Positions 48,971 to 59,110 of a DNA stretch of 64,000 nt are shown here, one piece after another; position 1 is the first letter of the stretch; each line of letters begins with the position of its first letter. The notes under the pieces were generated by a model, which ran no database searches, had not been told where the DNA came from, and saw only the letters and a list, made by a program, of their open reading frames with translations. The stretch covers positions 124,001 through 188,000 of the forward strand of contig JAGTXO010000051.1 of NCBI GenBank assembly GCA_019448385.1. The letters are read 5' to 3'. The translations under genes and the position numbers were made by a program. Source of the DNA: Diacronema lutheri. Its lineage: Eukaryota > Haptophyta > Pavlovophyceae > Pavlovales > Pavlovaceae.

Positions 48971-51900
48971 ATGAAGCGGTGTGCGGCGGCGCCGTGCCCC
49001 GGCCCGGGGCACGCGCGCACGCTGGCATGGCTGCATCTGCTACTCGCGCTGCTGCCGGCCTGCTCCGCGCAGCTGCGCATCACCGCCGGCCCGACCGAGC
49101 TTGTCGGGCTCGACATTGCCGCGCCACCGTTTGGATTCTCGCGCGCGCGCTTCGCCGTCGCCGACGCCAAGCTCGTGCTCACCGAGGCGGCGGACTGGTC
49201 GTACGCGGGTGGGCGATGCCCGCCGGCGTACGTTGGCGCGCGCGAGCTGCGCGGCGCCATCCTCGTGCACGCGCACCCGGCGTGGTTGACATGCTCGTTC
49301 GAGGAGCACGCGCGCGGGGCGGCCGATCGGCACGGCGTCGTCGCGTGGGCGCACTGGGCTGACTCGGCGGCGCTACTCGGCACAGTGGCGGGCGCGCACG
49401 CACTCGTGTGGAAGCGGGGCGATGCTCGTCACCTCGCCGCGCCGCCCGCCGTGGACACGGCCTCGCCGCAGCTCGCGCCCATCGTCCGCGCGTTGCGCGC
49501 GGGCGCGGCGCTGCGAGCAAGCCTCGCGCCTTCCACGTCCGAGTGGGCGAGCATGCGCGAGTCGGCGTGGTTCACGTTGTGGCAGGCGGTGTGCGGCATG
49601 CTCGCGCTCGCCACCGCCGAGTTTGCCGCCGCCCACCTCTTCGCCTTCATCCGCGCCGATGGCGGGCCGCGCGCGAGCATTGCGCACGCGATGCTCGTGC
49701 TCGAGGTCGGCGTGAACGCCCTGCGCGCGACGAGCTGCGTCGACGCGTACGGGCAGCGGGCCTGGCTGAGCGTGCACGCGGGATACGCGTTCTCGCTCGG
49801 CGCGCTCACCGCCGCCACCGTCGCGAGCGCCCTCTTCCTCGCGCACTTCGCGCAGGCGGCCTCGCGCTCGGGCGTCGCCTCGTTCCGGCTCACGGTGGCG
49901 TGGGTGCGCCGCGTGCTGCTCGGCATCGGCGCGAGCATGCTCGCACTCTACGCGGCGTTCGCGCTCGCCTTCGCGCTGGTGCCCTCGCCGGCGAGCGTCC
50001 GCACTCGCCTCGTCGCCGAGCCGTGCGTCCACACCATTCTGCCATTGCTCCTCGCCGCACTCGGCGCGCACACCGCGCAGCGCGTCCGCCGCCGGCTGCG
50101 CGGCCTCCCGCCGCCCGTGCTGCGCGCACTGCTCCGGCGGGTGCGGCTGTCGGTGTGGCTGTCCCTCGCGCGCGGCGCGCTCGGCCCGTTCGTTGCGTGG
50201 GGCCTCCAGGGCCCGTGGCGTATGCTGTGCGTGCTGGGCACACACCATATGCTCGCCTACGCGACGACGTGCGCCCAAGTCGGCGCGTTCGCGCCCGTCG
50301 GCACGCGCGTCGTGTACGGCCCGCTGTGCGCAGTGACGAGCGCGTTGATCTGCGGCGCGCGCGCGCTGCTCGGCTCGCTCGCGCCACGCGCGCCCGCTCC
50401 CGCGCATGAGAAGCAAAACGAGCGCAAACTCTCACCGCGCGCCATATCTGGCGGTGTGTGCAGCGGGCGCGGAGGGTTTGCCGTGAGCACGGTGCGAGCG
50501 ACGAGGCTGTCGTCCGCAGGCTCCATTGCGACGCCGGAGCGGCTCGCGCCCGCGCCGGCGCCCGCGCCCGCGCCTGCGCGCTCGCGCTCGCCCGACGGTT
50601 CGCCCATGCTTGCCAAAGCGGCGTCGGACGGCTTGCGCGGGGCGTCGAGCGGAGCGCACCGCGACCCGTCCGCGATGGCGGCGAGGCCGGCGAGCGCAGC
50701 GCGCGGCGCGCGCGGCGACGGCACTCGGTGCGGCAGCGGTGACGGCGCCGCTGCCGCCGCCGCCGACGACGACGTCGACGTCGACGACTCGCGCCTGCTT
50801 CTCGGCGTCTCGCCGGCCTTCCTGCGCGCGTTTGCGGGCGAACACGGGCTCACAACCGGCCAAACGACATACGAGGTGGCAGCCATTGTGCGCGATTTGA
50901 CGCGCAAGGATGGCCGCTCGCTCGCCGAGCTCGCGCTTGCGGCGGCGACCGAGGCCGGCGGCCGGCCAGCGGTGCGGCGCGCGACGCTCTTTGTGACGCA
51001 TGCCCAAGCGTGCTCGTTTTTAAAGCTGGTCGACGCCGTCGAGGCGCACCTCGCGCTGCACGTGCTGGACCCGCGCGAGACGTACTTGTGGATCGACGTG
51101 TTCGCGATCCGGCAGCACCGCGTCGCGGACGACGTGACGCGGATAGCATCGATCGAGCGCGCGATCGGGCGGATCGTCGTCGTGCTCGACCCATGGAACC
51201 AGCCGAAATGCCTCACGCGCATGTGGTGCCTGTGAGCGCGCGCGCGCGCGCGTGCTCGCCCGCCCGCCCGCCCGCCCGTTCTCACCGCGCGCGCTCTTGC
51301 CGGGTGTCACCGGACCGTCCGGACCGCCCGCGCGCGCCAGGTACGAAATCGCCCAGTGCAAGCTCGCGGACGACGAAGCAAGTCGGCGCGCCGGACGCAC
51401 GCCGAGCGGCAGCCCGGCTGGCGCGCGCGCCAGCCGGCCGAGCGGAGGCAAGGTGTCCCTCTCGCTCACGATGGCCGATTCTGAGCGCAAGGCGCTCGTG
51501 CGCGCGCTCGAGGAGCAGAGCGACGCGCTGCTCGCCGTGCAGCACATGTTCGACGTCAGGACCGCCCAGTCGTCGGTCGACTTGGACCGCGTTCGAATCC
51601 TGCAGCACATTCATGCCACATTTCGGAGGGGCACGCCGTCGCTCTCGCGCATGCCGCCGATGCCCGTCCGTGCGAGCCGGCAGGGCGGCGCACAGGGCGC
51701 CGGCGCCGACGGCGGCTGCGCTGGCGGCGCCGCCCTGTCCGTGTCGCTCACCGCGAGGTGCTGCCGTGCGCTCGCGCTGCCAATCGTCAGCGTGGCACGC
51801 GTCGCGCCGCGCATTGCACGCTGCTCCGATGTGGCCTCCGCCGGCGGCCAGGCGGCGTCGCCGGCGGACGCCGCGCCGGCGAGCGCCAGCTGGACCGCTG

Positions 51901-52427
51901 AGCTCAGCAAAGCGCGCGCAGAATGCGCGGCCGTTGCTACGCTCATCGCGCCCGCTCGCGCGCGCGCCTCGGACGAAGAGGCGAGCTTTGACCGCTTCAA
52001 CGCGAGCGTGCGCGAGGAGCTCGGGCGCGCGCTCGCGCTTATGAGCTGGCAGTTGAGCCGGCCTGTGTCGAGTACAGGCGGCCTGGCCGCGCAGCGCTCG
52101 CGCCGACAGCACAACGTGTCGATGAGCTCGACGCGCATCTCCTCCTCTGCCGTCGGCGGCTCGACGACACACCTCTCCTCCGCCGCCGTCGGCACCTGCG
52201 TGACGCCGACGGCGAGCACGAGCCCGTCGATTCCGTCCTCGCCAACAACGTGGGCGAGCGTGCTGCCTAGTCGGCTGCTGACGCCGCTCGGGCGCAGCCG
52301 GTTGGGCGGCGGCTCGCCCGCCCTGGTCGACCGGCGGTGCCCACCCGACGAGCATGTGGCCACCATCACGCCGCTCTCACGCGGCCGCGCGGACCGCAAG
52401 AGGCGCGCGGTCTCGACAACGAGATGA
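48971..52427 (+). CDS. PA-like ectodomain, 7-8 TM receptor with C-terminal WCLYE domain (2 exons)
   Basis: Exons 48971-51231 and 51341-52427 join in phase 2 (TGC CT|G TAC) to give about 1115 residues. A signal peptide (RTLAWLHLLLALLPACSAQL) precedes an ectodomain of about 160 residues with a PA-like pattern (GRCPPAYVGARELRGAILVH, then TCSFEEHARGAADRHGVVAW). Seven to eight hydrophobic helices follow (about 198-475), e.g. YAFSLGALTAATVASALFLA and VLLGIGASMLALYAAFALAF. A Ser/Ala/Pro-rich linker leads to a globular domain with YLWIDVFAIRQHR, IGRIVVVLDPWNQPKCL and TRMWCLYEIAQCK. This W-C-L-Y-E domain is found in many algal and oomycete proteins of unknown function and looks like a TIR/HET-type fold. 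The second exon adds FDVRTAQSSVDLDRVRILQH, a conserved follow-on helix. It likely senses something outside and signals inward; function unknown. Confidence 0.75.
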
Positions 52428-53641
52428 TTCTCCGCAAGTCCGCAGCTGCTGATGGTTTCAACTTTAAACTTTCAATTGCCCGTGCAGTGGGTAAGTACTC
52501 ATTCGTGGAACCGCTACAAAGTCTCAAGCATAGCCGCCAGCGCCCGCGAGCACGGCCACGGCGGCGACGAGGGCGCCGAGCAGCAGCAGCCAGCCTAGCG
52601 ACGAACGCGTGCTCACGACCTGCTACCGTTATCGCTGCCTCGTCCGCACCTGCGCCGCGTCTCCACCTCGGGCGTCGATTCAAGCCGCGAGCCCGTGCGC
52701 TGCGTCGTCGGCGTCGACTGCCCAACGGCGAAGTGGGCGGCGGTGCACCGCGGGAGAGGGTGCGCGCGCGCGTGTGAGCTTCGCGCGCGCGCGTGGCTGG
52801 AGGCGTGCGGACGAACGTCTCGGCGAAGGCGCGAGGCGGGCGGGCCCCGTACGCCGCGTAGGGCGAGCGCGCGAGGCGGGCGGGCCCGAGAGGCCGCGCA
52901 AATACCGTGCCGGCGGTCTGCGCGTCGCAGATCGACCCCGCCTTGGACTGGAGCGCCCCGACGGTGCGCCTGGCGTGCTGCGGCTGGCAGCCGCAGTCCG
53001 TCGTGAGGAACGCGTTGAACTGCGAGGCGTCGCGCCCGAGCTCGAGGAAAAGCCCGAGAAGTTGCACGGCGGACGGTACACTTGCCGCGTCGGACGACGC
53101 GAGCCTCTATACAACCGCCGCGGCGACTTTGCAATGCCGACCTCGCGGAGGACGGGCACCTGCCCTGGCACAATCTCGCCCGTCCAAAAGCGGGCTGCGC
53201 GCAAAGTTCTCGTGGATGGCCGTCGTGCTCCCGTCGGCGCCGCGCGGCGGCGAGCGCGGGTAGACGGGCGTTTCGTCGGTACAAAACTCGATAGACTTGC
53301 TTGCGAGCGCGTGCAGGATGCATGACCTGCACGTACCTGCGAGACCCCGTGGTCGGGGCCGAAAGGCGGACAAGGCTGGTAAACGCGTGCAGGATGACCT
53401 GCACGTACCTGCGAGGCCCCGATGGGGGCCGAGAGGCGTACAAGGCCGGGCGATCGCGCTGGCGCGCGCGGCCGTCGCACCGTTGCTGAATGTCGCAACC
53501 CTGGAGCCAGCGCGTGAACACAGCGGCGTCGCGGTTGAGCGGGCAATAATATTTGCACGAATGGAAGGTGATCGCGCGACGGGCGCTCGTATGGCGAGGG
53601 AGGCACGACAGCCCGCTCCGCGGGCTGCTCGAGCGCTGCGC
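52428..53641. other. Array unit 1 spacer: degenerate sequence with 75-bp repeats
   Basis: No intact gene. Minus-strand fragments that recur in units 1 and 2 include LLGLFLELGRDASQFNAFLT with TTDCGCQPQHARRTVGALQS (about 53055-52930), DETPVYPRSPPRGADG (about 53280-53230) and FTRWLQGCDIQQRCD (about 53515-53470). They are in different frames and probably belong to the decayed retroelement. A 75-bp direct repeat beginning cgtgcaggatgacctgcacg occurs at about 53310-53375 and 53383-53450. The counterpart in unit 2 is 57971-59110. Confidence 0.5.
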
Positions 53642-56190
53642 CTAATGAGAGGCGCGTGCGCGCACCCCATCAGCTGCTGCGCTGAGCGCACGTCTTGGCC
53701 CGCAAGCTTTTGCACGTTTTTCGCCCCGACGCCCGGCACGCCGGCCTGGCACGAGCACCGCGTCCGACAGCGGCTCGCGGAGGAAGCGTCGCTCGGTCTC
53801 GGTCTGCTCTGCCGACATGCGGCCGCGGCGTCGGCGCCGTCGCGCGACGGCTCGGTGGCAGCGCCGGCGCGTGCGCAGCCCGCGCGCAACCCCGACGTCT
53901 GCCGCCGCGGCGACGGCGCGCCGCCGAGGAGCCGCGCGATGATCGGGTGCACCGCGTCCGCGACCGCGCTCGTCGCATCGTGCGGCGCGACCGGCTGCGC
54001 GGATCGCTCGATGTCGAGGTTGGCGAGCACGGAGGCGAGCGCGTCGACGAGCCCTGCGTCGTCGAGCCGCAGCCGCCAGCGTTGCCGCGCCGCTGCGCGC
54101 TCGCCGTGCAGAGGCGAGGCGTGACGAGGCGTGACGAAAGGAGCGAGCGAGAGAGCGCACGCAGCGTCGGTCCGGAGTCAGGGCGACGACCCTGTGCACG
54201 CCGGCAGCGGGGACGGCCGGGACGTCAAGGACGCGGCAGGACGCGGGATGGGCGGACACCCACACACGCCTAGCCAACCCGCGCCGGCCCCCGTCGGCCG
54301 CCGCCGCCGTCGTTGCGCCGGCAGCAGACGCCGTCCACACCGCAGCAGGCGTCCACGTCCGCCTGGACACCGTGAGCGGCGTGGCGGTGCGGCGGCGCCT
54401 GCCCGCGCGCCATCCGCGCACGCGCGAGCAAGAGCTGCGCGTGCCCACGCACGACGCACGCGGCAAGCTGGAGGCGCATGTGCCGCTCGAGCGCCGCCCG
54501 GGCGACGGCCCGCCACGGCGCGCCCATGCGCGCCATCCACGCGTCTGCGCCCATGTGCGAGAAGGTGGCGAGCAGGTCGGCGAGGCCGGCCGACCATTCG
54601 CCAAACGAGCCGATAACCAGCGCGCACATTGGCGCGAACGAGTTGAGGCGCGCCTGCATCGGGCCCACCTGGCCCGGCTGCATGCCGATGAGCTCCTCGT
54701 CGAGCTGGGCGCACGCGCGCCGCCGTTCGCCGCCGAGGCCCCCCGTAGTGGGGCGGTACGAGATCGACTTGAGCTCGCACAGCGTCTACACGAGCTGAGG
54801 GGCCGAGCCCGCACCGCTGAGCACAACGACGAGATCGAGGGTGGGCACGCGCCGACGCCGCAGGGCTGCGCGCCCGGCCGGCGGCACGCCGGCGAGCACG
54901 GAGCCAAAGATGTGGCCGCGTCCTCGCGCTGCGCGTACGTCCCAGCGTATCCGCGAGCGAGCGAGGCGAGCAAGTTGAGAGCGGGCTCGTGGCGAAGCTT
55001 CGCGACCTGGTCGTGGGCGATGCCCGGAGCCGCCGCGAGCGCGTCGCCGTACGCTTCGATCGGGATCGGGCGCTGGCTGCCGCTGCGCGCGAGGCGCGCG
55101 CCCGCCGCCGCGAGCTGCGCCACACGGGGCTCGGCAGACCCAAGTAGCGCGCAACCCTCCGCCGGCAAGAAGGCGGCGTAGGCTCGCGGCAGTGCTTCAA
55201 GAAAGAGGCCGCTCTCTTTGCAAAGACCAAACCAGAGGCCGCGTGGGCGCGAGCCCGGCGGCATGGCGGCGTTGAGCATGTAGAAACGGCAGCGCTCGCG
55301 GTCGCCGGTGATGTCGGCAAAGAGGCTAGGCCGGCGGCCGGCGGCGGGAGCGGCGGGCGCGACGGGGCCCGGCGACAGGCAGAGGACGCGCTCCGCCGTG
55401 TCGCCCTGCCCGCCGCCGAGCTCAGCCTGCATGGCATGCCAGTCGGAGGCGAGCTCGCGCCCCCACCGGCGAAGGCGACGCGCCCGACGCGTGTCACGAG
55501 GGCACGCCAGTCGAGGACGCCCGCCTCCAGGACCGAGCTGTCCGCGGCGCGCGTGTCGAGCAGGTGCGGCAGGGCGAGGCAGGCGGCGCTCCAGAGCAGG
55601 GCGGGCGCGAGGTCAACCTGCTTGCGCAGGCCGGCGCCATGCATCGCGATCGGGAGCGGCAGCCAGCGGCTCGCGATGGCATCCGTCGAGAGGGAGGCAC
55701 CAAGAGCGACGGTAGTCTGCCGGGCGACGATGTCGTCGAAGGCAGCCGAGGCAGGCAGGGAGTCAGACAGGTACGAGTGGGAGATCAAGGAGGAGAAGCG
55801 GAAGATGCGTCGGTCTTGGTCGCGTGTGTCGTGCCCAAGAAGCCTGGAGAGCCCACCGGCACGCCGTAGATGTTGAAGCCATAGTGGAGGGCGCCCGTCG
55901 TCGGATCCGCCACCGAGCCAAGGGGACGGCCCCCCGGCATCCCTCGAGCGTGTCGGCGCTGCGCGGGTCGACCCAGCACGCCGACTTGGCCAGGTTGGCG
56001 TGGAGGCCGAGGCCGGCCAGCGCGCTCTCGAAGCGCGAGAGCGCAGCGCCAACGAGAGCGGGCGGGCACACGGCGTAGACGTCGTCATGACCTGCGCGCG
56101 CGGCCCCACCGACCGCGGCGAGCTCGGCGTCGAGGGGCCACAAGCGCAAGCTGGAAGATACCCATAATACTGCCCTCCTCGTCCGGATGA
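53642..56190 (-). mobile_element. Degenerate non-LTR retrotransposon, array copy 1
   Basis: Minus strand, several frames. From 5' to 3': HDDVYAVCPPALVGAALSRF, a decayed YxDD palm motif with the following AGLGLHANLAKSACW (polymerase motifs C-D, about 56100-56000); GFNIYGVPVGSPGF (motif E-like, about 55870); HSYLSDSLPASAAFDD and LPLPIAMHGAGLRKQVDLAP (about 55800-55600); LPHLLDTRAADSS; and, about 54785 onward, LCELKSISYRPTTGGLGG with MQARLNSFAPMCALVIGSFG, a C-terminal block known from algal LINE-like elements and possibly nuclease-related. Frame changes between blocks show it is dead. The 5' half of the RT and any ORF1 are missing. Confidence 0.75.
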
Positions 56191-56218
56191 GCTTTGTTCA
56201 AGTCGCACAAGGGAACCG

Positions 56219-56232
56219 GCCTTTTAAAGGGG
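56219..56232 (+). promoter_or_regulatory. AT-rich palindrome next to the coiled-coil A start
   Basis: gccttttaaagggg lies 14-27 bp before the ATG; the second copy has ccttaaaaagggg at 61718-61730. In such a GC-rich sequence an exact ccttttaaagg palindrome is notable. It may be an initiator or TATA-like element. Similar ttttaaa motifs occur upstream of the kinase, the CCDC33-like gene and cactin. Confidence 0.4.
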
Positions 56233-56245
56233 GAAAAAGGACGGG

Positions 56246-57970
56246 ATGAGAGTGGTGGCGTTGGCGGCGCTCGCGCTCGCGGGCGCGGTTGCGGTTGAGG
56301 GTTTTGCAGCGCCGCACGCCCGCGAGCGCCGCACGCGCGCAAGTGCTGTGCAGCGACGCACGTCTGCACCTCGCACAAGCCGACCGCTCGCGATGAACGG
56401 CGTCAAGGACATCTTCGATGTCGCGAAAGATTTTGGCATCTACGGCGCGATTGCGACGGCGACGTTCACCTTGTACACGGCCTCTGAGAAAGCGCGCAAA
56501 GAAGACGGGCTGAAGCTGGAGAAGCGCCTCGAGCAGTACGAGGCCACGCGCAAAGAAGACGGGCTGAAGCTGGACAAGCGCCTCGAGCAGTTCGAGGCTG
56601 CGCGCAAAGAAGACCGAGAGCGTTTCGAGGCCACGCGCAAAGAGGATCGGCTCGAGCTGGACAAGCGCTTCGATCGTTTGGACACGCGCTTCGACCGTTT
56701 GGACATGCGTCTCAGCGGCGTCGAGGTGTCGCTCAGCGGCGTCAAGGTGTCGCTGAACTTCCTGCATGGCCGGAACGCTCACACCACGCACAATGCAACC
56801 AATACTGGGCCGTGATCCCCCGCAAGTCACTCTCACTCTTACTGCCACGTTCGTCACGCCATAGCGCCACTCCTGACCGCTGCTACGCTCGTCACGCCTC
56901 AGTCAATGTCCGTGTCCTCCTGACCGCGCGCCAGGTACAAAATCGCCCAGTGCAAGCACGCGGCCGGCGCGCGCGACGGCCGGTCGAGCGGATGCAAGGT
57001 GTCTCCCTCGCCCACAATGGCCGATTCTGAGCGCAAGGCGCTCGTGCGCGCGCTCAGGGAGCAGAGCAACGCGCTGCTCGCCGTGCAGCACATGTTCGAC
57101 GTCAGGACCGCCCAGTCGTCGGTCGACTTGGACCGCGTTCGAATCCTGCAGCACATTCATGCCACCATTCGGAGGGGCACGCCGTCGCTCTCGCGCATGC
57201 CGCCGATGCCCGTCCGTGCGAGCCGGCAGGGCGGCGCACAGGGCGCCGGCGCCGACGGCTGCGCTGGCGGCGCCGCCCTGTCCGTGTCGCTCACCGCGAG
57301 GTGCTGCCGTGCGCTCGCGCTGCCAATCGTCAGCGTGGCACGCGTCGCGCCGCGCATTGCACGCTGCTCCGATGTGGCCTCCGCCGGCGGCCAGGCGGCG
57401 TCGCCGGCGGACGCCGCGCCGGCGAGCGCCAGCTGGACCGCTGAGCTCAGCAAAGCGCGCGCAGAATGCGCGGCCGTTGCTGCGCTCATCGCGCCCGCTC
57501 GTGCGCGCGCCTCGGACGAAGAGGCGAGCTTTGACCGCTTCAACGCGAGCGTGCGCGAGGAGCTCGGGCGCGCGCTCGCGCCTATGAGCTGGCAGTTGAG
57601 CCGGCCTGTGTCGAGTACAGGCGGCCTGGCCGCGCAGCGCTCGCGCCGACAGCACAACGTGTCGATGAGCTCGACGCGCATCTCCTCCTCTGCCGTCGGC
57701 GGCTCGACGACACGCCTCTCCTCCTCCGCCGTCGGCACCTGCGCGACGCCGACGGCGAGCACGAGCCCGTCGATTCCGTCCTCGCCAACAGCGTGGGCGA
57801 GCACGCTACCCAGTCGGCTGCTGACGCCGCTCGGGCGCAGCCGGTTGGGCGGCGGCTCGCCCGCCCTGGTCGACCGGCGGTGCCCGCCCGACGAGCATGT
57901 GGCCACCATCACGCCGCTCTCGCGCGGCCGCGCGGACCGCAAGAGGTGCGCGGTCTCGACAACGAGCTGA
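56246..57970 (+). CDS. Plastid-targeted coiled-coil protein A, possibly spliced to a duplicated WCLYE-gene terminal exon
   Basis: Exon 1 is certain as an open frame (56246-56815, 189 residues). MRVVALAALALAGAVAVEGF then AAPHARERRTRASAVQ is a signal peptide, Phe-Ala-Ala-Pro motif and Arg/Ser transit peptide, the bipartite signal for a complex plastid. Then GIYGAIATATFTLYTASE is a likely membrane helix, followed by heptad-like repeats (ARKEDGLKLEKRLEQYEATR, RKEDRLELDKRFDRLDTRF) and SGVKVSLNFLHG. The stop tga (56813) lies in GGGCC|GTGATC. Splicing there to the acceptor at 56934 gives CC|G TAC, the same phase 2 as in the receptor gene, and opens 345 more residues to 57970. Without splicing the protein ends at 56815. 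GTGATC is a weak donor, so fusion in this copy is less sure than in copy B. A ccttttaaagg palindrome sits 17 bp upstream of the ATG. Confidence 0.6.
56935..57970 (+). other. Second copy of the receptor terminal exon
   Basis: It starts KIAQCKHAAGARDGRSSGCK after the acceptor cgcgccag and reads MADSERKALVRALREQSNAL then FDVRTAQSSVDLDRVRILQH, open to tga at 57968. Compared with the receptor's own exon it lacks about 50 bp near the start and one Gly codon, and has scattered substitutions. No MWCL-coding exon precedes it, so alone it could not rebuild the WCLYE domain. Confidence 0.85.
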
Positions 57971-59110
57971 TTCTCCGCAAGTCCGCAGCATGGATCGTCT
58001 CAACTTTCAATTGCCCGTGCAGTATGTGGGTAGGTACTCATTCGTGGAACCGCTACAAAGTCTCAAGCATAGCCGCCAGCTCGCGCGAGCACGGCCACGG
58101 CGGCGACGAGGGCGCCGAGCAGCAGCAGCCAGCCGAGCGACAAACGCTTGCTCACGACCTGCTACCGTGATCGCTGCCTCGTCCGCACCTGCGCCGCGTC
58201 TCCACCTCGGGCGTCGATTCAAGCCGCGAGCCCGTGCGCTGCGTCGTCGGCGTCGACTGCCCAGCGGCGAAGCGGGCGGCGGTGCACCGCGGGAGAGGAT
58301 GCGCGCGCGCGTGTGAGCTTCGCGCACGCGCGTGGCCGCGAGGCGTGCGGACGAACGTCTCGGCGAAGGCGCGAGGCGGGCGGGCCCCGTACGCCGCACA
58401 GGGCAAATGCGCGAGGCGGGCGGGCCCGAGAGGCCGCGCAAATACCGTGCCGGCGGTCTGCGCGTCCCAGATCGACCCCACCTTGGACTGGAGCGCCCCG
58501 ACGGTGCGCCTGGCGTGCTGCGGCTGGCAGCCGCAGTCCGTCGTGAGGAACGCGTTGAACTGCGAGGCGTCGCGCCCGAGCTCGAGGAAAAGCCCGAGGA
58601 GTTGCACGGCGGACGGTACACTGGCCGCGTCGGACGACGCGAGCCTCTATACAACCGCCGCGGCGACCTTTGCAATGCCGACCTCGCGGAGGACGGGCAC
58701 CTGCCCTGGCACAATCTCGCCCGTCCAAAAGCGGGCTGCGCGCAAAGTTCTCGTGGATGGCCGTCGTGCTCCCGTCGGCGCCGCGCGGCGGCGAGCGCGG
58801 GTAGACGGGCGTTTCGTCAGTACAAAACACGACAGACCTGCTTGCGAGTGCGTGCAGGATGCATGACCTGCACGTACCTGCGAGCCCCCGTGGTGGGGGC
58901 CGAAAGGCGGACAAGGCTGGTAAACGCGTGCAGGATGACCTGCACGTACCTGCGAGGCCCTGACCGGGGCCGAGAGGCGGACAAGGCCGGGCGATCGCGC
59001 TGGCGCGCGCGGCGGTCGCACCGTTGCTGAATGTCGCAACCCTGGAGCCAGCGCGTGAACACAGCGGCGTCGCGGTTGAGCAGGCAATAGTACTTACACG
59101 AATGAAAGGT
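57971..59110. other. Array unit 2 spacer
   Basis: Counterpart of 52428-53641 with the same coding remnants and 75-bp repeats (58850-58990). Near 59100, where unit 1 has a further stretch of about 55 bp (around 53570-53625), unit 2 has a deletion. No intact gene. Confidence 0.6.

Noticed and set aside
53642-55432. Host gene for the 596-residue minus-strand frame
   Set aside because: Its recognisable parts are retrotransposon blocks in shifting frames, and the counterpart in unit 2 decays in the same way.
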